6,127 nucleotides of DNA from an uncultured Ruminococcus sp. (lineage in GTDB: Bacteria; Bacillota; Clostridia; Oscillospirales; Ruminococcaceae): contig CAMOEP010000152.1 of NCBI GenBank assembly GCA_946612185.1, forward strand, positions 1 through 6,127, written 5' to 3'. The position numbers and the translations under genes are program-made. Below, piece after piece: positions 5,072 through 6,127 of the stretch. The notes beneath the pieces are model-generated. The model worked only from the letters and a program-made list of their open reading frames with translations. It was not told the DNA's origin and made no database searches. Numbering within the stretch: the first letter of the stretch is position 1; each line of letters starts with the position of its first letter.

Positions 5072-6033
5072 AAAAACTGACTGCCGCCATTTTAGCTTCT
5101 GCACTCTCCGCCTGTGCTGCTGTGCCATATTCGGCATCAGCAGCCACCCTCGGCGTAGATGTAGGCACTATTGTATATGATACCACCTCAAGCAGCAGAT
5201 ACAGCAGCATTATAAACGATGATATAGAAGCTGTTGCTGTGATCTCAGCTATTGAGTCAACCGGGAACTATGTATATATCCCGGACACTACTATCTACGA
5301 CAGCAAGAATACTGCCTTCGTTTCACTGGGTATGAAAGCGCTGGCGCTGAATACCGAAATAAATTCCATAAGACTTCCGTCATATCTTGTGGATATCGAC
5401 GACTACGCATTTCAGGGCTGCCTGAATCTTGACGGTGTGGAACTGCCCTCATCGCTGAAAAGTCTCGGCATCGGTTCATTTATGAGCTGTACAAGTCTGA
5501 CAAGCATCGACCTTAGCGGAACAGGCGAGGCGCTCACCGAGATACCTGCACGCTGTTTCTACTCATGCACATCACTGGGTAAGGTGACTATCGGTGATAA
5601 TATAACAACTATCGGCGGCGAAGCATTTTTCGGCTGCCCGGTGCTTGATATAACTATACCGCCGACAGTTACTAATATCGGCAAAAATGCTATCGGCGTT
5701 CACGCTGAGCCGCATACCAGCGAGATAGTGAACTACCAGAAAGTCGTTATCCGTGGCGAAACTGGCAGCTATGCCGAAAGTTATGCGCTGGCAAACGGCA
5801 TCGACTTTCTCGACGAGAATAACTGCATCATGGGCGATATCGACGGAAATGGGCTTTTAAGTTCCGTTGACGCTTCTGCTGTACTGCGTGCTTATAGCAA
5901 TATGGCGACCGGCAATGATTCTGGTATGTCCATCAAGCAGGAGTACCTTGCCGACATCAATGGCGACAAGCAAATAACCGCCGCCGACGCTTCCGCTATC
6001 CTCTCCGAATACGCCAAGAGCGCAACGAAGTAA
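5068..6033 (+). CDS. Secreted BspA-type leucine-rich-repeat protein with C-terminal dockerin
   Basis: Predicted exported, 321 residues. A signal peptide (MKK, hydrophobic stretch to about 18) ends with YSASA-AT, cleavage near 25/26. Residues 26-90 match nothing I recognise. From about 95 to 247 are irregular LRR_5/BspA-like repeats (LPSYLVDIDDYAFQGC, LPSSLKSLGIGSFMSC, IPARCFYSCTSL, IPPTVTNIG), closing with ETGSYAESYALANGIDF, a typical BspA-end motif. A type I-like dockerin follows. Loop 1 has D257, D259, N261 and D268, then a VLRAYS helix; loop 2 has D296, N298, D300 and D307, then an ILSEYA helix. Dockerins bind cohesins on scaffoldins or the cell surface, so the LRR part probably mediates adhesion or recognition; no catalytic domain is seen. 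AAAGGAGG lies six bases upstream, and the start overlaps the amidohydrolase stop as ATGA. Confidence 0.92.
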   Translation: MKKLTAAILASALSACAAVPYSASAATLGVDVGTIVYDTTSSSRYSSIINDDIEAVAVISAIESTGNYVYIPDTTIYDSKNTAFVSLGMKALALNTEINSIRLPSYLVDIDDYAFQGCLNLDGVELPSSLKSLGIGSFMSCTSLTSIDLSGTGEALTEIPARCFYSCTSLGKVTIGDNITTIGGEAFFGCPVLDITIPPTVTNIGKNAIGVHAEPHTSEIVNYQKVVIRGETGSYAESYALANGIDFLDENNCIMGDIDGNGLLSSVDASAVLRAYSNMATGNDSGMSIKQEYLADINGDKQITAADASAILSEYAKSATK

Positions 6034-6056
6034 CCGCTCCCCTGCGGCTTTCTTCC
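6034..6056 (+). terminator. Weak terminator-like hairpin after the dockerin gene
   Basis: Immediately after the TAA stop, CCGC (6034-6037) and GCGG (6044-6047) can pair around a TCCCCT loop, followed by CTTTCTTCC. The stem is only four GC pairs and the T tract is interrupted, so termination would be modest at best. Confidence 0.35.
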
Positions 6057-6074
6057 TGGTACGGGCTGCTTTTG

Positions 6075-6111
6075 TTGGGGGAAACCCTTTTGAAAAAGGG
6101 TTATCCCCCAA
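6075..6111. repeat. Strong G5/C5 inverted repeat at the right edge
   Basis: TTGGGGG (6075-6081) pairs with CCCCCAA (6105-6111). Inside it A6082-T6104, with A6103 bulged, is followed by AACCCTTT (6083-6090) pairing with AAAGGGTT (6095-6102), leaving a TGAA loop. The total is about 16 bp. A second AACCCCC follows at 6111-6117. There is no T tract on either side, so it is not a textbook intrinsic terminator. Similar G5-AAA-CCC hairpins recur between genes in clostridia as I recall, so it is probably a dispersed intergenic repeat that also ends or stabilises transcripts. Confidence 0.65.
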
Positions 6112-6127
6112 ACCCCCTTCCTAAAAC

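Noticed and set aside
1..6127. Phage, transposon, CRISPR, toxin-antitoxin or defence island
   Set aside because: All six genes have housekeeping or surface-protein signatures, with no transposase, integrase, spacer array or restriction gene seen on either strand.

Overview
The window looks like a chromosomal segment of a Ruminococcus-type gut or rumen clostridium (Oscillospiraceae, near R. albus / R. flavefaciens). The reasons are: Firmicutes-style type II fatty-acid genes (fabH, fabD and the start of a fabK-type reductase), strong AGGAGG ribosome sites, moderate G+C by eye, and a secreted leucine-rich-repeat protein ending in a dockerin whose two calcium loops carry the VDAS/ADAS signature I associate with ruminococcal dockerins. 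The genus call is inference.

Layout. A divergent locus fills the left third. On the minus strand, fabH (159-1142) is followed after a 114-base gap by the first 14 codons of a probable fabK running off the left edge. The gap holds three tandem 7-base repeats and a small GC-rich hairpin. Between fabH and fabD lies a 322-base regulatory region. It contains divergent promoter candidates sharing one -10 box, a perfect 16-bp palindrome, six TTGTA/TACAA half-sites, and a 9-bp hairpin in the fabH leader.

On the plus strand, fabD (1465-2397) overlaps aroE (2390-3232). After a 159-base gap rich in AT inverted repeats come aroK (3392-3886), a COG1228-like amidohydrolase of unknown substrate (3899-5071), and the secreted LRR-dockerin protein (5068-6033), whose start overlaps the amidohydrolase stop as ATGA. 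A weak terminator-like hairpin and a strong G5/C5 inverted repeat close the window.

How the genes fit together. FabD makes malonyl-ACP, FabH condenses it with an acyl-CoA primer to start a chain, and FabK would complete the elongation cycle. AroE and AroK are consecutive shikimate-pathway steps (dehydroshikimate to shikimate to shikimate 3-phosphate). The amidohydrolase and the dockerin protein are tightly packed behind them but have no obvious biochemical link. No phage, transposon, CRISPR, tRNA or defence system is visible, and I see no clear-cut novel system. The most interesting points are the fabH/fabD control region, an AroE lacking the usual NADP-binding Asn-Arg-Thr motif, and the pairing of an uncharacterised amidohydrolase with a cell-surface dockerin protein.
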